From Vibrio brasiliensis LMG 20546 (GTDB taxonomy: Bacteria > Pseudomonadota > Gammaproteobacteria > Enterobacterales > Vibrionaceae): a DNA stretch of 38,371 nt. The position numbers and the translations under genes were made by a program. Below are positions 8,067-15,636 of this stretch, in pieces. Each line of letters begins with the position of its first letter. Within the stretch, counting starts at the first letter, position 1. Where the stretch lies: positions 1 to 38,371 of the forward strand of contig NZ_AEVS01000055.1 in NCBI RefSeq assembly GCF_000189255.1, given 5' to 3'. The notes under the pieces were generated by a model, which was not told the DNA's origin, did not search any database, and worked only from the letters and a program-made list of their open reading frames with translations.

Positions 8067-8308
8067 GAATTTCCCTTCCTTTATTCATTATTAACCCTAA
8101 GCAAGTGTAGTTGCTGTGGGAGTTTCCTATTAACGGAAACGGCATCTTTTTCAATCCGTATGTTGAAAAAGCGGCTGAATAATATCAAAAAATTGGCACA
8201 TAATTACACGATTGTTAAAAAATATAGACAATTAGCCTAGTTGTTTGAACAATTTGTAGTGATTGTTTAATGATTAAACCCTTTGAAAATCATAAGGTTA
8301 TATTGAGC
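8067..8308 (-). promoter_or_regulatory. Long structured leader of the TAXI-TRAP operon
   Basis: About 240 gene-free bases lie between the predicted promoter and the binding-protein start. The minus-strand RNA can form two hairpins: CTTTTTCAA with TTGAAAAAG around 8 bases (8146-8171), and GTTTCC with GGAAAC around 7 bases (8122-8140). A 33-codon out-of-frame frame starting MPFPLIGNSHS overlaps the gene start but has no good ribosome site. No known riboswitch was recognised. Confidence 0.45.
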
Positions 8309-8352
8309 ATTAAACTAAAGTATGATTTATTTAAGATGTGATCTGAATCACG
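8309..8352 (-). promoter_or_regulatory. CRP site and class II-type promoter for the TRAP operon
   Basis: TGTGA-TCTGAA-TCACG (8337-8352) matches the CRP consensus at 9 of its 10 key bases. On the minus strand a -10 hexamer TTTAAT (8314-8309) lies 33 bases from the site centre, the spacing of a class II CRP promoter (centre near -41.5). No good -35 hexamer is present, as expected for such promoters. The site also overlaps a GC-rich hairpin (8351-8369) beyond the end of argR. Catabolite control of the transporter is inferred. Confidence 0.55.
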
Positions 8353-8398
8353 CCGCTAAATTGGCGGCGCGATTTATATTTTGGCGATTTATATGAAA

Positions 8399-8869
8399 CT
8401 AGCCAGTGTATTCAAATAGGTCACACACAGAGGCAAAAAGTTGTTCAGTAGTGATGGATAACGTTGGCGTAATGAAAATAGTATCGTCGCCAGCAACAAC
8501 ACCTAAAATACCTTCCGCTTTGCCAAGAGAGTCTAGTAGACGCGCGATTAATTGCGCTGCCCCTGGGCCTGTATGGATAACAACTAGCGCGTTGTTATGG
8601 TCGATATCCAGGACAAGTTCACGCAGAGAGCTTGAAACTGTCGGTACGCCAAGCTCTGCTGGAAGGCAATATACCATTTCCATTTTTGCATTGCGGGTAC
8701 GTACAGCACCAAACTTGGTCAGCATACGTGAGACTTTCGATTGGTTGATATTCTCAAACCCTTCGTTTTTAAGAGCTTCCACAATATCGCCTTGGGAGCC
8801 AAAACGTTCTTCTTTTAGCAGGGCTTTGAAAGCGCGAACGAGGTTATCTTGTTTTTCTGAATGGCGCAT
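8399..8869 (-). CDS. argR: Arginine repressor ArgR
   Basis: Hexameric arginine-responsive DNA-binding protein controlling arginine synthesis and catabolism. The 156 residues contain the N-terminal winged helix ([11 protein letters not shown], then [20 protein letters not shown] as recognition region, residues 41-60) and the C-terminal oligomerisation and arginine-binding domain with [13 protein letters not shown] (101-113) and GDDTIF (127-132). I used the ATG at 8869, after AAAGAGAA, rather than an in-frame ATG 63 bases upstream, because it gives the family length and leaves the putative operator outside the gene. Divergent from mdh, as in many gamma-proteobacteria. Likely autoregulated through the palindrome at 8914-8933. 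Confidence 0.98.
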   Translation of the reverse strand: MRHSEKQDNLVRAFKALLKEERFGSQGDIVEALKNEGFENINQSKVSRMLTKFGAVRTRNAKMEMVYCLPAELGVPTVSSSLRELVLDIDHNNALVVIHTGPGAAQLIARLLDSLGKAEGILGVVAGDDTIFITPTLSITTEQLFASVCDLFEYTG

Positions 8870-9202
8870 GGTTCTCTTTCTATGTTGGTAATGATAAAAA
8901 GCAAGTGAATATTCTCGCATAGCTATGCACATTGTGCCAACGGTAAGCCTGAATTCTGTCTAGCATATCACTGTAAACATTGCGGCTAATAGGGTGGAAA
9001 AAGTCGCTTAAATCTTTGTCATCAAAGGCAAAGGAGATCATAATAGCCGCAACGCGTGTAGCACGCTTTTGTCGGATTGCGCAAGGTCGCAAAGCTGACG
9101 TTAATTGATTGTAATCAGGTTGTGATTGGTTTAGCTTGAACGCAGCTGATTTTAAATCGCCCTACAAAACAATATAAGAGAATCTTCTCAAGGAGAACTA
9201 CG
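8870..9202. other. argR-mdh divergent regulatory region
   Basis: These 333 bases carry no credible gene; a 70-codon minus-strand frame (8880-9092) has no family features. The argR-proximal part contains the ArgR-like palindrome. Nearer mdh, GTTAATTGATTGTAATC (from 9100) resembles an ArcA-P direct-repeat site, which would fit the known aerobic-respiration control of mdh in E. coli, but the match is weak. Promoter hexamers for mdh could not be fixed. Confidence 0.45.
8914..8933. promoter_or_regulatory. Putative ArgR operator of argR
   Basis: GCATAGCTATGC (8917-8928) is a perfect 12-base palindrome in ArgR-box register (about 10 of 14 consensus bases when extended). It continues CACATT, similar to the TATGCACA of the E. 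coli argR operator. It is 17 bases long with one mismatch to the site before arcA. A TGAATATTC half-like motif lies just beside it at 8906-8914. The position 45-65 bases before the argR start suits autorepression. Confidence 0.55.
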
Positions 9203-10138
9203 ATGAAAGTAGCTGTTATTGGTGCCGCTGGTGGCATCGGTCAAGCCCTAGCCCTTCTACTTAAAAACCGTCTTCCTGCTGGTTCAGATCTAGCTCTATA
9301 CGACATTGCACCTGTTACTCCAGGTGTTGCTGCTGATCTTAGCCACATCCCAACTCCAGTATCTATCAAAGGTTATGCTGGTGAAGATCCAACGCCTGCA
9401 CTAGAAGGTGCAGATGTTGTCCTGATCTCTGCAGGTGTTGCACGTAAGCCGGGTATGGATCGTGCGGATCTATTTAACGTAAACGCAGGCATCGTTAAGT
9501 CTCTTGCTCAACGCATCGCGGACGTTTGTCCTAAAGCAATGGTTGGTATCATTACTAACCCAGTTAACACTACAGTGCCAATCGCAGCGGAAGTTCTTAA
9601 GCAAGCGGGTGTTTACGACAAGCGTCGCCTATTCGGTGTAACAACACTTGACGTTATTCGTTCAGAAACATTCGTTGCTGATCTAAAAGACAAAGATCCA
9701 GGCGAAGTACGTGTACCAGTTATTGGTGGTCACTCTGGCGTAACTATTCTTCCTCTACTTTCTCAGGTTGAAGGTGTTGAGTTTACTGCTGAAGAAGTTG
9801 AAGCTCTGACTAAGCGTATCCAAAACGCGGGTACTGAAGTTGTTGAAGCTAAAGCGGGTGGCGGTAGTGCAACTCTATCGATGGGTCAGGCGGCATGTCG
9901 CTTTGGTCTTGCTCTTGTTAAAGCACTTCAAGGTGAAGAAGTTGTTGAGTACGCATACGTTGAAGGTGACGGCGAGCACGCACCATTCTTCGCTCAGCCA
10001 GTTAAACTAGGCAAAGACGGCGTAGAAGAAATCCTAAGCTATGGTGAGCTAAGTGATTTCGAAAAATCTGCACTAGACGGTATGCTTGAAACACTTAACG
10101 GTGACATCCAGACTGGTGTTGACTTCGTTAACAAGTAA
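9203..10138 (+). CDS. mdh: Malate dehydrogenase (NAD)
   Basis: Oxidises malate to oxaloacetate in the TCA cycle; cytosolic dimer. The 311-residue protein has the E. coli-type numbering: NAD-binding GAAGGIGQ (7-14), substrate arginines R81 and R87 in [13 protein letters not shown]150 and R153 in [11 protein letters not shown], and catalytic H177 in GGHSGV. A strong ribosome site AAGGAG precedes the ATG. Codon choice looks typical of a highly expressed gene. Divergent from argR and ended by its own strong terminator, so probably a single-gene unit. Confidence 0.99.
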   Translation: MKVAVIGAAGGIGQALALLLKNRLPAGSDLALYDIAPVTPGVAADLSHIPTPVSIKGYAGEDPTPALEGADVVLISAGVARKPGMDRADLFNVNAGIVKSLAQRIADVCPKAMVGIITNPVNTTVPIAAEVLKQAGVYDKRRLFGVTTLDVIRSETFVADLKDKDPGEVRVPVIGGHSGVTILPLLSQVEGVEFTAEEVEALTKRIQNAGTEVVEAKAGGGSATLSMGQAACRFGLALVKALQGEEVVEYAYVEGDGEHAPFFAQPVKLGKDGVEEILSYGELSDFEKSALDGMLETLNGDIQTGVDFVNK

Positions 10139-10154
10139 TCCGAATTAAATGATT

Positions 10155-10182
10155 AAAAGCCGACTTTCGAGTCGGCTTTTTT
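10155..10182 (+). terminator. Rho-independent terminator of mdh
   Basis: AAAAGCCGACT pairs perfectly with its complement around a TTCG tetraloop and ends in a run of six T. It lies 16 bases after the mdh stop. Confidence 0.95.
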
Positions 10183-10233
10183 GATCCTTTCTCATTTCCT
10201 GCTGTACTTAGTAATTAACAGAGGAGAGAAAAG

Positions 10234-10425
10234 ATGGATATTAGTGAGCTAGAAAAAGGAATGTTGGTCGAATGCCGCCAGGGGATAGGCACTGTACTTG
10301 AAGTGGACGAAAGTGCGCATGCGGTTGTCATAGAAGAAAGAGTGTCGCACCAGAAATTTGAGGTCGATATTGACGATTTAATGGATGACCCACAACTTCA
10401 TATTGGTTGTGATCGTTATTACTGA
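10234..10425 (+). CDS. Small hypothetical protein, 63 residues
   Basis: Not recognised. An excellent ribosome site (GAGGAGAG, 8 bases before the ATG), an intact frame and strong terminators on both sides argue that this is a real single-gene unit. The protein is acidic and rich in short beta-type stretches: GMLVECRQGIGTVLEVD, then AVVIEERVSHQKFEVDIDDLMDD, ending CDRYY. The pattern of alternating hydrophobic strands and a 'GxGTVLEVD' turn suggests a small SH3-like barrel, as in KOW-type or CarD-like modules, but this is only a fold guess. No signal peptide or membrane segment. Two cysteines (C14 and C59). Confidence 0.75.
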   Translation: MDISELEKGMLVECRQGIGTVLEVDESAHAVVIEERVSHQKFEVDIDDLMDDPQLHIGCDRYY

Positions 10426-10433
10426 GAACAAAT

Positions 10434-10463
10434 AAAAAAGCGAGCTCTAGAGCTCGCTTTTTT
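10434..10463. terminator. Bidirectional terminator between the 63-residue gene and ridA
   Basis: A perfect 30-base palindrome, AAAAAAGCGAGCTCT and its complement, gives A/T-flanked hairpins on both strands. It can end both convergent genes. Confidence 0.95.
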
Positions 10464-10480
10464 AAATGAAACTGCGTCGA

Positions 10481-10870
10481 TTATTTACGAACGGCAATCG
10501 CTTCGATTTCGATGCCTACATCTTTAGGTAGACGTGCTACTTCTACACATGAACGTGCAGGGTAGTTTGCAACATTGTGCTCATCGAAGAACTTACCGTA
10601 AACTTCGTTTACTGTGCCGAAGTCGTTTAGATCTTTTACGAATACTGTCAGCTTCACGATGTCTGTTACAGACAGACCAGAAGACTCAACTACCGCTTTT
10701 ACGTTTTCTAGAGACTGACGAGCTTGTTCTGCGATGTCAGCTGATACTTCACCTGTCGCTGGATTTACTGGGATTTGGCCAGAAGTCAGTACCATGTTGC
10801 CTAGGTCAACACCTTGTACGTATGGGCCGATAGCTGCAGGCGCTGATTCAGTATGAAGTACTTTAGTCAT
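10481..10870 (-). CDS. ridA: 2-iminobutanoate/2-iminopropanoate deaminase RidA
   Basis: Hydrolyses reactive enamine/imine intermediates produced by PLP enzymes such as threonine dehydratase, protecting other enzymes from 2-aminoacrylate. The 129-residue protein has the family landmarks APAAIGPYVQG, LTSGQIPVNPATG and ARSCVEVARLPKDVGIEIEAIA, with the imine-binding arginine at R106. I start it at the ATG 10870, behind GGAA. A longer in-frame start would lie within the pyrI terminator hairpin (10943-10970) and is improbable. It follows pyrBI on the same strand as in E. coli (yjgF), but the terminator suggests its own promoter or readthrough. Confidence 0.97.
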   Translation of the reverse strand: MTKVLHTESAPAAIGPYVQGVDLGNMVLTSGQIPVNPATGEVSADIAEQARQSLENVKAVVESSGLSVTDIVKLTVFVKDLNDFGTVNEVYGKFFDEHNVANYPARSCVEVARLPKDVGIEIEAIAVRK

Positions 10871-10942
10871 TGTTATATTCCATCTTTTTAGGGTTACTGG
10901 AAGAGAACTCAGTTTGCCGCGAATTACGTGCTTCGTAAAGGT

Positions 10943-10970
10943 AAAAATCCCCGCTTGAGGCAAGCGGGGA
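10943..10970 (-). terminator. Terminator of the pyrBI operon
   Basis: On the minus strand TCCCCGCTTG pairs with CAAGCGGGGA around a three-base loop, followed by TTTTTA. It lies about 36 bases beyond the pyrI stop and before ridA. Confidence 0.93.
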
Positions 10971-11005
10971 CAAATTCTTACTTTGTGTTAACGGAGCAGT
11001 ATCAG

Positions 11006-11467
11006 TTAGCGCTCGGTAACAATCTCACGCGAGAACACTTTCTCACAGTACTTACACTTAAGACGAATATCCTCTTTCTTCTCAAATACTTTAAAGCTGC
11101 TTTCCACTGGTTCACCGTGGGTAATACAGTTCGTATTTGGGCATTCAAAGACGTTATTGACCTGCTCAGGTAGTTCTAAAGGAAGTTTCTTAACGACCTC
11201 GTAGTCTTCAATCTGGTTAACTGTTGCGTGAGGGGCATACAGTGCAAGTTTGCTCGCTTGCTCTTCAGTAATAAACACATTTTCAATCTTCAGCAGATCT
11301 TTGTGGCCCAGCGCCGATGAAGGCAGATTTAAGCCTACAGTTACGCGTTGCTGTGATTTGTGCATTGAGAACAGCTTGAGTACTTTGATGCCAATTTGTG
11401 CCGGGATATGGTCGATAACCGTGCCGTTCTTAATTGCTTCAACCTGCAATTGAGTTTCTTTGTTCAT
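11006..11467 (-). CDS. pyrI: Aspartate carbamoyltransferase regulatory chain
   Basis: Regulatory subunit of aspartate transcarbamoylase; binds CTP, UTP and ATP and links catalytic trimers into the allosteric dodecamer. The 153 residues align in number with the E. coli protein. The N-terminal nucleotide-binding part includes [16 protein letters not shown], and the four structural zinc ligands are C109, C114, C138 and C141 (CPNTNC and CKYC). It starts 15 bases after the pyrB stop with a GAGGAGAG ribosome site, so it is co-translated with pyrB. Regulation follows the pyrB attenuator. Confidence 0.99.
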   Translation of the reverse strand: MNKETQLQVEAIKNGTVIDHIPAQIGIKVLKLFSMHKSQQRVTVGLNLPSSALGHKDLLKIENVFITEEQASKLALYAPHATVNQIEDYEVVKKLPLELPEQVNNVFECPNTNCITHGEPVESSFKVFEKKEDIRLKCKYCEKVFSREIVTER

Positions 11468-11482
11468 GATTTCTCTCCTCGA

Positions 11483-12412
11483 TTACAGTGTTTCATTAAG
11501 TACTAGTGCAAGTAGAGCCTGACGTGCGTAGACGCCATTTTCTGCCTGCTCAAAGTAGTAAGCGTGGGGTGTTTTATCGACATCTACAGTAATTTCATCG
11601 ACACGCGGCAGCGGGTGAAGAACCTTAAGATTGTCACGCGCACCTTCAAGCATTGCTGCTGTCAGGATGTATGCTGATTTAATATGAGCGTATTCTGATT
11701 CGTCAAAGCGCTCTTTCTGTACACGAGTCATGTAAAGAACGTCGAGGTCTGGGATTACGCTTTCCATATCTGTGTGCAGGCTATATTGAATGCCTGCTTC
11801 GTCTAACTCTTCACAGATGTAATCTGGCATTGCTAGCGCTTCAGGTGCGATAAAGAAGAAGCGTACATTGTTGAACTTAGCCAGAGCCTGAGTCAGGGAG
11901 TGAACAGTACGTCCGTATTTCAAATCACCAACGAAGGCGACGTTAAGTTCATCCAGGCGTCCCTGTGTCTCAGCGATAGAGAACAGGTCAAGCAAGGTTT
12001 GAGTAGGGTGCTGGTTGGCACCGTCACCACCGTTAATTACAGGTACGCCGTTTGAAAACTCAGAGGCCAGACGGGCAGCGCCTTCCTGTGGATGGCGCAT
12101 GACGAAAGCGTCGACGTATGAAGAGATAACCTGAACAGAGTCCGCCAGAGTTTCGCCTTTCTTAGCCAGTGAAGTGTTACCGCCATTATCGAAACCAATC
12201 ACATCGCCACCAATACGCTGGATAGCAGTTTCAAACGATAGGCGAGTACGGGTTGATGGTTCGAAGAAGCAGCTGGCAACAACTTTGTTCTTAATTAACT
12301 CAGGTTGAGGCTTAGCCTTCAGCTCTCCCGCCGTTTTGACAATCAATTCCAGCTCTGCACGTGAAAGCTCAGGAATTGAGATAATATGCTTGTTAAAAAG
12401 CGTGTTTGTCAT
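11483..12412 (-). CDS. pyrB: Aspartate carbamoyltransferase catalytic chain
   Basis: Condenses carbamoyl phosphate with aspartate, the committed step of pyrimidine synthesis. The 309-residue protein has the carbamoyl-phosphate motif STRTR (53-57), the [10 protein letters not shown] loop, [30 protein letters not shown] and [12 protein letters not shown] start at the ATG 12412, with GGGAAG eight bases upstream, because it aligns with the E. coli N-terminus; an ATG two codons earlier is possible. A longer in-frame start would place the attenuator hairpin partly in the gene. Operon pyrB-pyrI; controlled by translation-coupled attenuation (12443-12562). Lies immediately after its paralogue argF. 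Confidence 0.99.
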   Translation of the reverse strand: MTNTLFNKHIISIPELSRAELELIVKTAGELKAKPQPELIKNKVVASCFFEPSTRTRLSFETAIQRIGGDVIGFDNGGNTSLAKKGETLADSVQVISSYVDAFVMRHPQEGAARLASEFSNGVPVINGGDGANQHPTQTLLDLFSIAETQGRLDELNVAFVGDLKYGRTVHSLTQALAKFNNVRFFFIAPEALAMPDYICEELDEAGIQYSLHTDMESVIPDLDVLYMTRVQKERFDESEYAHIKSAYILTAAMLEGARDNLKVLHPLPRVDEITVDVDKTPHAYYFEQAENGVYARQALLALVLNETL

Positions 12413-12442
12413 AATCATCTTCCCAGTCATGAATTTTAGGCA

Positions 12443-12471
12443 CAAAAAAGCCCCCCATTAAGGGAGGCTTT
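12443..12471 (-). terminator. pyrB attenuator (intrinsic terminator)
   Basis: On the minus strand AAAGCCTCCC pairs with GGGGGGCTTT (one G-U pair) around TTAAT, and the U-tract TTTTTTG overlaps the 3' arm. It sits 31 bases before the pyrB start. The leader-peptide stop codon reaches the first bases of the stem, so a ribosome finishing the leader would block hairpin formation. Confidence 0.9.
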
Positions 12472-12562
12472 AGAAATCGGTGAAAATAGAAAAAACTAAT
12501 CCCAGTAAGCATGTTGGCTTACTCAGTGTAATACGCTTTGTAGAGCACGAATTACGTGGCAT
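12470..12562 (-). CDS. pyrL: pyrBI operon leader peptide (30 residues)
   Basis: A short frame in the pyrB leader: starts MPRNSCSTKR, ends LVFSIFTDF, and stops with TAA exactly at the foot of the attenuator. GGAG lies 11 bases before the ATG. Its sequence differs from the 44-residue E. coli PyrL, but the layout is the same: promoter, leader ORF, pause hairpin, U-rich stretch, terminator. Under low UTP, RNA polymerase would pause in the U-rich stretch, the trailing ribosome would catch up and prevent the terminator, and pyrBI would be expressed. The peptide itself probably has no function. The symbol is by position, not by sequence similarity. Confidence 0.8.
   Translation of the reverse strand: MPRNSCSTKRITLSKPTCLLGLVFSIFTDF
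12483..12523 (-). promoter_or_regulatory. Pause hairpin and U-rich tract of the pyrBI leader
   Basis: AGTAAGC and its perfect complement GCTTACT close a six-base loop (12523-12504), followed by the T-rich stretch ATTAGTTTTTTCTATTTT (12500-12483). This is the predicted UTP-sensitive polymerase pause just upstream of the attenuator, inside the leader-peptide frame. Confidence 0.75.
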
Positions 12563-12593
12563 TGTTTTACTATCTCCAGACAAATTGCCGAGC

Positions 12594-12621
12594 ATTATAC
12601 GCTGAAGAATGGTGAACGCAA
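12594..12621 (-). promoter_or_regulatory. pyrBI promoter
   Basis: TTGCGT (12621-12616), 16-base spacer, perfect TATAAT (12599-12594) on the minus strand. Predicted start near 12587, about 25 bases before the leader-peptide ATG. It lies between the argF stop and pyrB, giving pyrBI transcription independent of argF. Confidence 0.85.
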
Positions 12622-12662
12622 GCGATTACATCGACGGTTTTTGTGTCGATTATTCTTCGCGA

Positions 12663-13667
12663 TCAGCTACCAAGTGTGGCGACCATCACAGCTTTAATCG
12701 TGTGCATACGGTTCTCCGCCTCATCAAAGACAATTGAATGCTCAGACTCAAACACTTCTTCAGTCACTTCGAGACCGTTCATACCATACTTTTCTGCGAC
12801 TTCTTTACCTACAGTGGTTTCATCATTATGGAAAGCAGGCAAACAGTGCATGAATTTAACCTGTGGATTGCCAGTCTTAGCTATGACGTCCATATTCACT
12901 TGATATGGTGTCATCATAGCGACACGTTCATCCCATGCTTCAGGTGCTTCGCCCATTGAGACCCAAACATCGGTGTATAGGTAGTCACAACCTTTAACGC
13001 CCTCTTCGACGTTTTCAGTTAGCGTAATTTTCGCCCCTGTCTGCTTAGCGATTTGCTGGCAGGTTGAAACCAACTCTTCTTCTGGCCAGAACGCTTTCGG
13101 AGCGACAAGTCGTATATCCATGCCCATTTTTGCAGCGCCAACCAGCAAAGAGTTACCCATGTTGTTGCGTGCATCACCAAGGTAGGCGAATTTGATTTCA
13201 TGGAGTTGTTTCCCGCGGCCATGCTCTAGCATGGTCAGGAAATCTGCGAGGATTTGAGTCGGGTGGAATTCATCAGTCAGACCATTCCAAACCGGAACTC
13301 CCGCGTATTGACCCAGCTCTTCAACGATAGGTTGACCAAAACCACGGTACTCAATGCCATCGTACATGCGGCCAAGAACACGAGCGGTATCTTTCATCGA
13401 TTCTTTATGACCGATCTGAGAACCAGAAGGACCGATATACGAAACCTGCGCACCTTGATCAAAGGCTGCTACTTCAAATGCGCATCGGGTACGAGTTGAG
13501 GCTTTTTCAAAGATCAGAGCGATGTTTTTACCGACCAGTTTTTTCTGTTCGGTTCCCGCGTATTTAGCTTTCTTCAGATCCGCAGAGAGATCGAGTAGAA
13601 ACTGAATTTCTTTGGGAGTGAAATCGAGTAGCTTAAGGAAATTTCTGTTACGTAGATTAAAGGCCAT
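12663..13667 (-). CDS. argF: Ornithine carbamoyltransferase
   Basis: Makes citrulline from ornithine and carbamoyl phosphate in arginine synthesis; cytosolic trimer. The 334-residue protein shows the carbamoyl-phosphate motif STRTR (57-61), the [12 protein letters not shown] loop, [12 protein letters not shown], and the ornithine-site [11 protein letters not shown] chose the ATG at 13667 ([10 protein letters not shown]), which has AGGA and GGAG upstream; an in-frame ATG seven codons earlier lacks a ribosome site. The ArgR-type operator in front implies the anabolic enzyme rather than the catabolic ArcB. No strong terminator separates it from the pyrBI promoter, so some readthrough into pyrBI is possible. 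Confidence 0.98.
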   Translation of the reverse strand: MAFNLRNRNFLKLLDFTPKEIQFLLDLSADLKKAKYAGTEQKKLVGKNIALIFEKASTRTRCAFEVAAFDQGAQVSYIGPSGSQIGHKESMKDTARVLGRMYDGIEYRGFGQPIVEELGQYAGVPVWNGLTDEFHPTQILADFLTMLEHGRGKQLHEIKFAYLGDARNNMGNSLLVGAAKMGMDIRLVAPKAFWPEEELVSTCQQIAKQTGAKITLTENVEEGVKGCDYLYTDVWVSMGEAPEAWDERVAMMTPYQVNMDVIAKTGNPQVKFMHCLPAFHNDETTVGKEVAEKYGMNGLEVTEEVFESEHSIVFDEAENRMHTIKAVMVATLGS

Positions 13668-13704
13668 GCTCCAGTCCTGAATGTTCATTCTATTAATGGA
13701 GTTA

Positions 13705-13743
13705 GTTAAACATATTTAGCTATTGTTTGTGAATAATTATTTT
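13705..13743 (-). promoter_or_regulatory. argF promoter with ArgR box
   Basis: The 14 bases at 13730-13743 match the ArgR consensus TGAATAATTATTCA at 12 positions. On the minus strand a promoter TTCACA (13733-13728), 17 bases, TTTAAC (13710-13705) overlaps the box, so bound ArgR would block polymerase. A second tandem box at the usual 21-base spacing is only weakly visible (7 of 14). Confidence 0.65.
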
Positions 13744-13777
13744 AAATAAATGCCGAGATATGAATTATATCTCGGCA
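13741..13777 (-). terminator. Terminator of the PhoH-like gene
   Basis: TGCCGAGATAT pairs perfectly with its complement around five bases, followed on the minus strand by TTTATTTAAA. It lies eight bases beyond the stop codon and runs directly into the argF operator region. Confidence 0.9.
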
Positions 13778-13784
13778 AAAGTGA

Positions 13785-15161
13785 CTATAAATTCTCTTCG
13801 GCAAATTCTGCCAGTCGACTTCGAACAACACCATTAAGGTGAATGTTGGCACTGCCTTCGAAGTTTTTGAATCGCTCAACCATATAGGTCAAACCTGAAG
13901 TCACCGGGGTTAAATAGTGGGAGTCAATCTGTGCCAGGTTACCTGAACAGACGATTTTCGTACCTTCGCCACAACGTGTGATGATGGTTTTGATCTGCGA
14001 TGCAGTCAGGTTCTGACACTCATCGAGCAATACAAAGGCATTCTGGATCGAACGTCCACGCATAAAGTTGATCGACTTAAACTGGATATTGGCTTTGTCG
14101 CAGATGTACTTCAGGGATCCTTCTGTACAGTGATCATTCTTATGCAGTGCCTCTAAGGTGTCGGTGACCGCGGCCAGCCAAGGCATCATCTTTTCCTCTT
14201 CACTACCCGGTAAAAAGCCTATCGCTTCACCGATGTCGGGCGTGTTTCGGGTAACAATGATCTTGTCAAACACGCCTTTCTCTATGGTTTGTTCCAAAGC
14301 AGAGGCGAGGGCGAGTAAGGTTTTGCCGCTACCAGCAGCACCGGTCAGGATCACCAAGTCAATGTCCGGATCGAGTAGCGCATCCAGCGCCATTCCCTGA
14401 TAGATATTTTTCGGAGTGATATCCCAAGCGCGACGATGCATCATTCTTTCGCGGCTGAGATCTTTTATCGTGATCCGATCTTGCTCGATCTCTTCTACAC
14501 GTCCGGCAAAATCACTCTCCTCATCGATCATGTATTGATTGATGTAGGTTGGTTCGAATGGCTCACGCGCTATGGTGTGGTAGGTACGTCCTGCGTAGGT
14601 TTTGCTTTCGACATCTTGTACGTTAGCCCAGAATTCCCCTTCAATTTGTTGGAAGCCTTTAGTGAGGTATTGCACGTCATCAATGAGCTGATCCGTCCGG
14701 TAGTCTTCAACAAATCTGACACCTGCACCTTTGGCTCGTAAGCGCATGTTGATGTCTTTGGTAACAAGAATAACTTCACGAGGTGCTCGTTTGTTTTGTA
14801 GGTAGAGCACACCGTTGAGAATACGATTATCGCCAGCTTTATCGGCGAACGCTTTGACGGTTTCTTGCAGCTCGAAGTCTGCCAGAATGGCAATATGCCC
14901 GGTATTTTCCTTATCTTTGTTGATTGGGATGCCTTCAGAGATCTCATCTGGAGTCGCATCTTTAAACATCGCTTCCAGCGCCCGGATAGCGACTCGAGCA
15001 TCGCGTGCAACGTCTCGTTTACTGTCTTTGATTCGGTCGAGCTCTTCGAGCACGGTCATTGGGATTACGACATCATGTTCTTTAAATGAGTAGATGGCGA
15101 GTGGTTCATGAAGAAGAATGTTGGTGTCTAGGACAAATAGTTTCCGGTCTGTATCACCCAT
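13785..15161 (-). CDS. PIN domain plus PhoH ATPase (PhoH2-type protein)
   Basis: A 458-residue cytosolic protein. The N-terminal PIN-type nuclease domain (about 7-150) has the acidic residues of KLFVLDTNILLHEP (D12), a mid-domain LEELD, and LVTKDINMRLRAK. The C-terminal PhoH ATPase domain has Walker A GAAGSGKT (274-281), Walker B FVLLDECQN (376-384) and a final RSRLAEF. Mycobacterial PhoH2 proteins of this architecture are sequence-specific RNA helicase/RNases paired with a small antitoxin; no such partner is encoded here, so a toxin-antitoxin role is not supported. Ribosome site AAGGAG. It is a monocistronic unit ended by a strong hairpin. Often annotated YlaK-like. Confidence 0.93.
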   Translation of the reverse strand: MGDTDRKLFVLDTNILLHEPLAIYSFKEHDVVIPMTVLEELDRIKDSKRDVARDARVAIRALEAMFKDATPDEISEGIPINKDKENTGHIAILADFELQETVKAFADKAGDNRILNGVLYLQNKRAPREVILVTKDINMRLRAKGAGVRFVEDYRTDQLIDDVQYLTKGFQQIEGEFWANVQDVESKTYAGRTYHTIAREPFEPTYINQYMIDEESDFAGRVEEIEQDRITIKDLSRERMMHRRAWDITPKNIYQGMALDALLDPDIDLVILTGAAGSGKTLLALASALEQTIEKGVFDKIIVTRNTPDIGEAIGFLPGSEEEKMMPWLAAVTDTLEALHKNDHCTEGSLKYICDKANIQFKSINFMRGRSIQNAFVLLDECQNLTASQIKTIITRCGEGTKIVCSGNLAQIDSHYLTPVTSGLTYMVERFKNFEGSANIHLNGVVRSRLAEFAEENL

Positions 15162-15636
15162 AAGCGTCTCCTTGCCATTAAGCGGCCTGCTTACTCTTCA
15201 TTGGTGTGATGAAGAGGATCTCTGCGGTTGCTTGCAGTGATGTAGCCTGGTAATCAGAGTTCGCTGATGGTTTGACTACAAATACTGCAAACCCGTGTTG
15301 AACGTCATCCTATTTGAATGCATCTGTCGTGCCAGTCAGAAACTTGACGTGAAATGATGCTGTTTCACTATTGAGTATAACCAGCTTTTTCAACACGCAC
15401 TTTTAGAAGTGCCACTGATTTCTTACACTTTGATGTCACCCTCAGCTTGAACAAAAAATTGTTGGTTTTTGAGGCCTTTGTACGTGACCAATGTCACAGC
15501 TTCAAGTAAGATGAGCGACCTTTTTTGGCGCAGCGGCTGACCTATTTTTTTCCTCGTCAGTTTCCTTTCAAGTTGCGCAAGAGTTACTAAAATAAATAGA
15601 CCCATTTTCGAACTAATTAGATGAGGTAGTCGATTC
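15162..15636. other. PhoH-rapA divergent intergenic region
   Basis: A 475-base region without a convincing gene. A 71-codon minus-strand frame (15423-15638) is antisense to the rapA start and has no features. The region contains a CRP-type palindrome (listed separately) and must hold promoters for both divergent genes. Possible rapA elements near 15574-15600 (TTGCGC, then TAAATA) have poor spacing. No RNA gene recognised. Confidence 0.5.
15483..15498. promoter_or_regulatory. Candidate CRP site in the rapA-PhoH gap
   Basis: CGTGA-CCAATG-TCACA matches the CRP consensus TGTGA-N6-TCACA at 9 of 10 key bases. A -10-like TATTTT at 15543 on the plus strand would place the site near -61.5, class I spacing towards rapA, but that promoter is weak. 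The regulated gene is undecided. Confidence 0.45.

Noticed and set aside
8070-8171. Upstream reading frame MPFPLIGNSHS overlapping the TAXI binding-protein start
   Set aside because: No real ribosome site; could be chance in a long leader, so not listed as a gene.
8880-9092. 70-codon minus-strand frame upstream of argR
   Set aside because: No ribosome site or family resemblance, and it would cover the argR/mdh regulatory DNA including the ArgR-like palindrome.
13751-13777. TATAAT-like sequence as an argF -10
   Set aside because: It lies inside the stem-loop that ends the PhoH-like gene and has no -35 at proper spacing.
13785-15161. PhoH2-type toxin-antitoxin system
   Set aside because: No antitoxin-sized gene adjoins it and the architecture alone does not prove toxicity.
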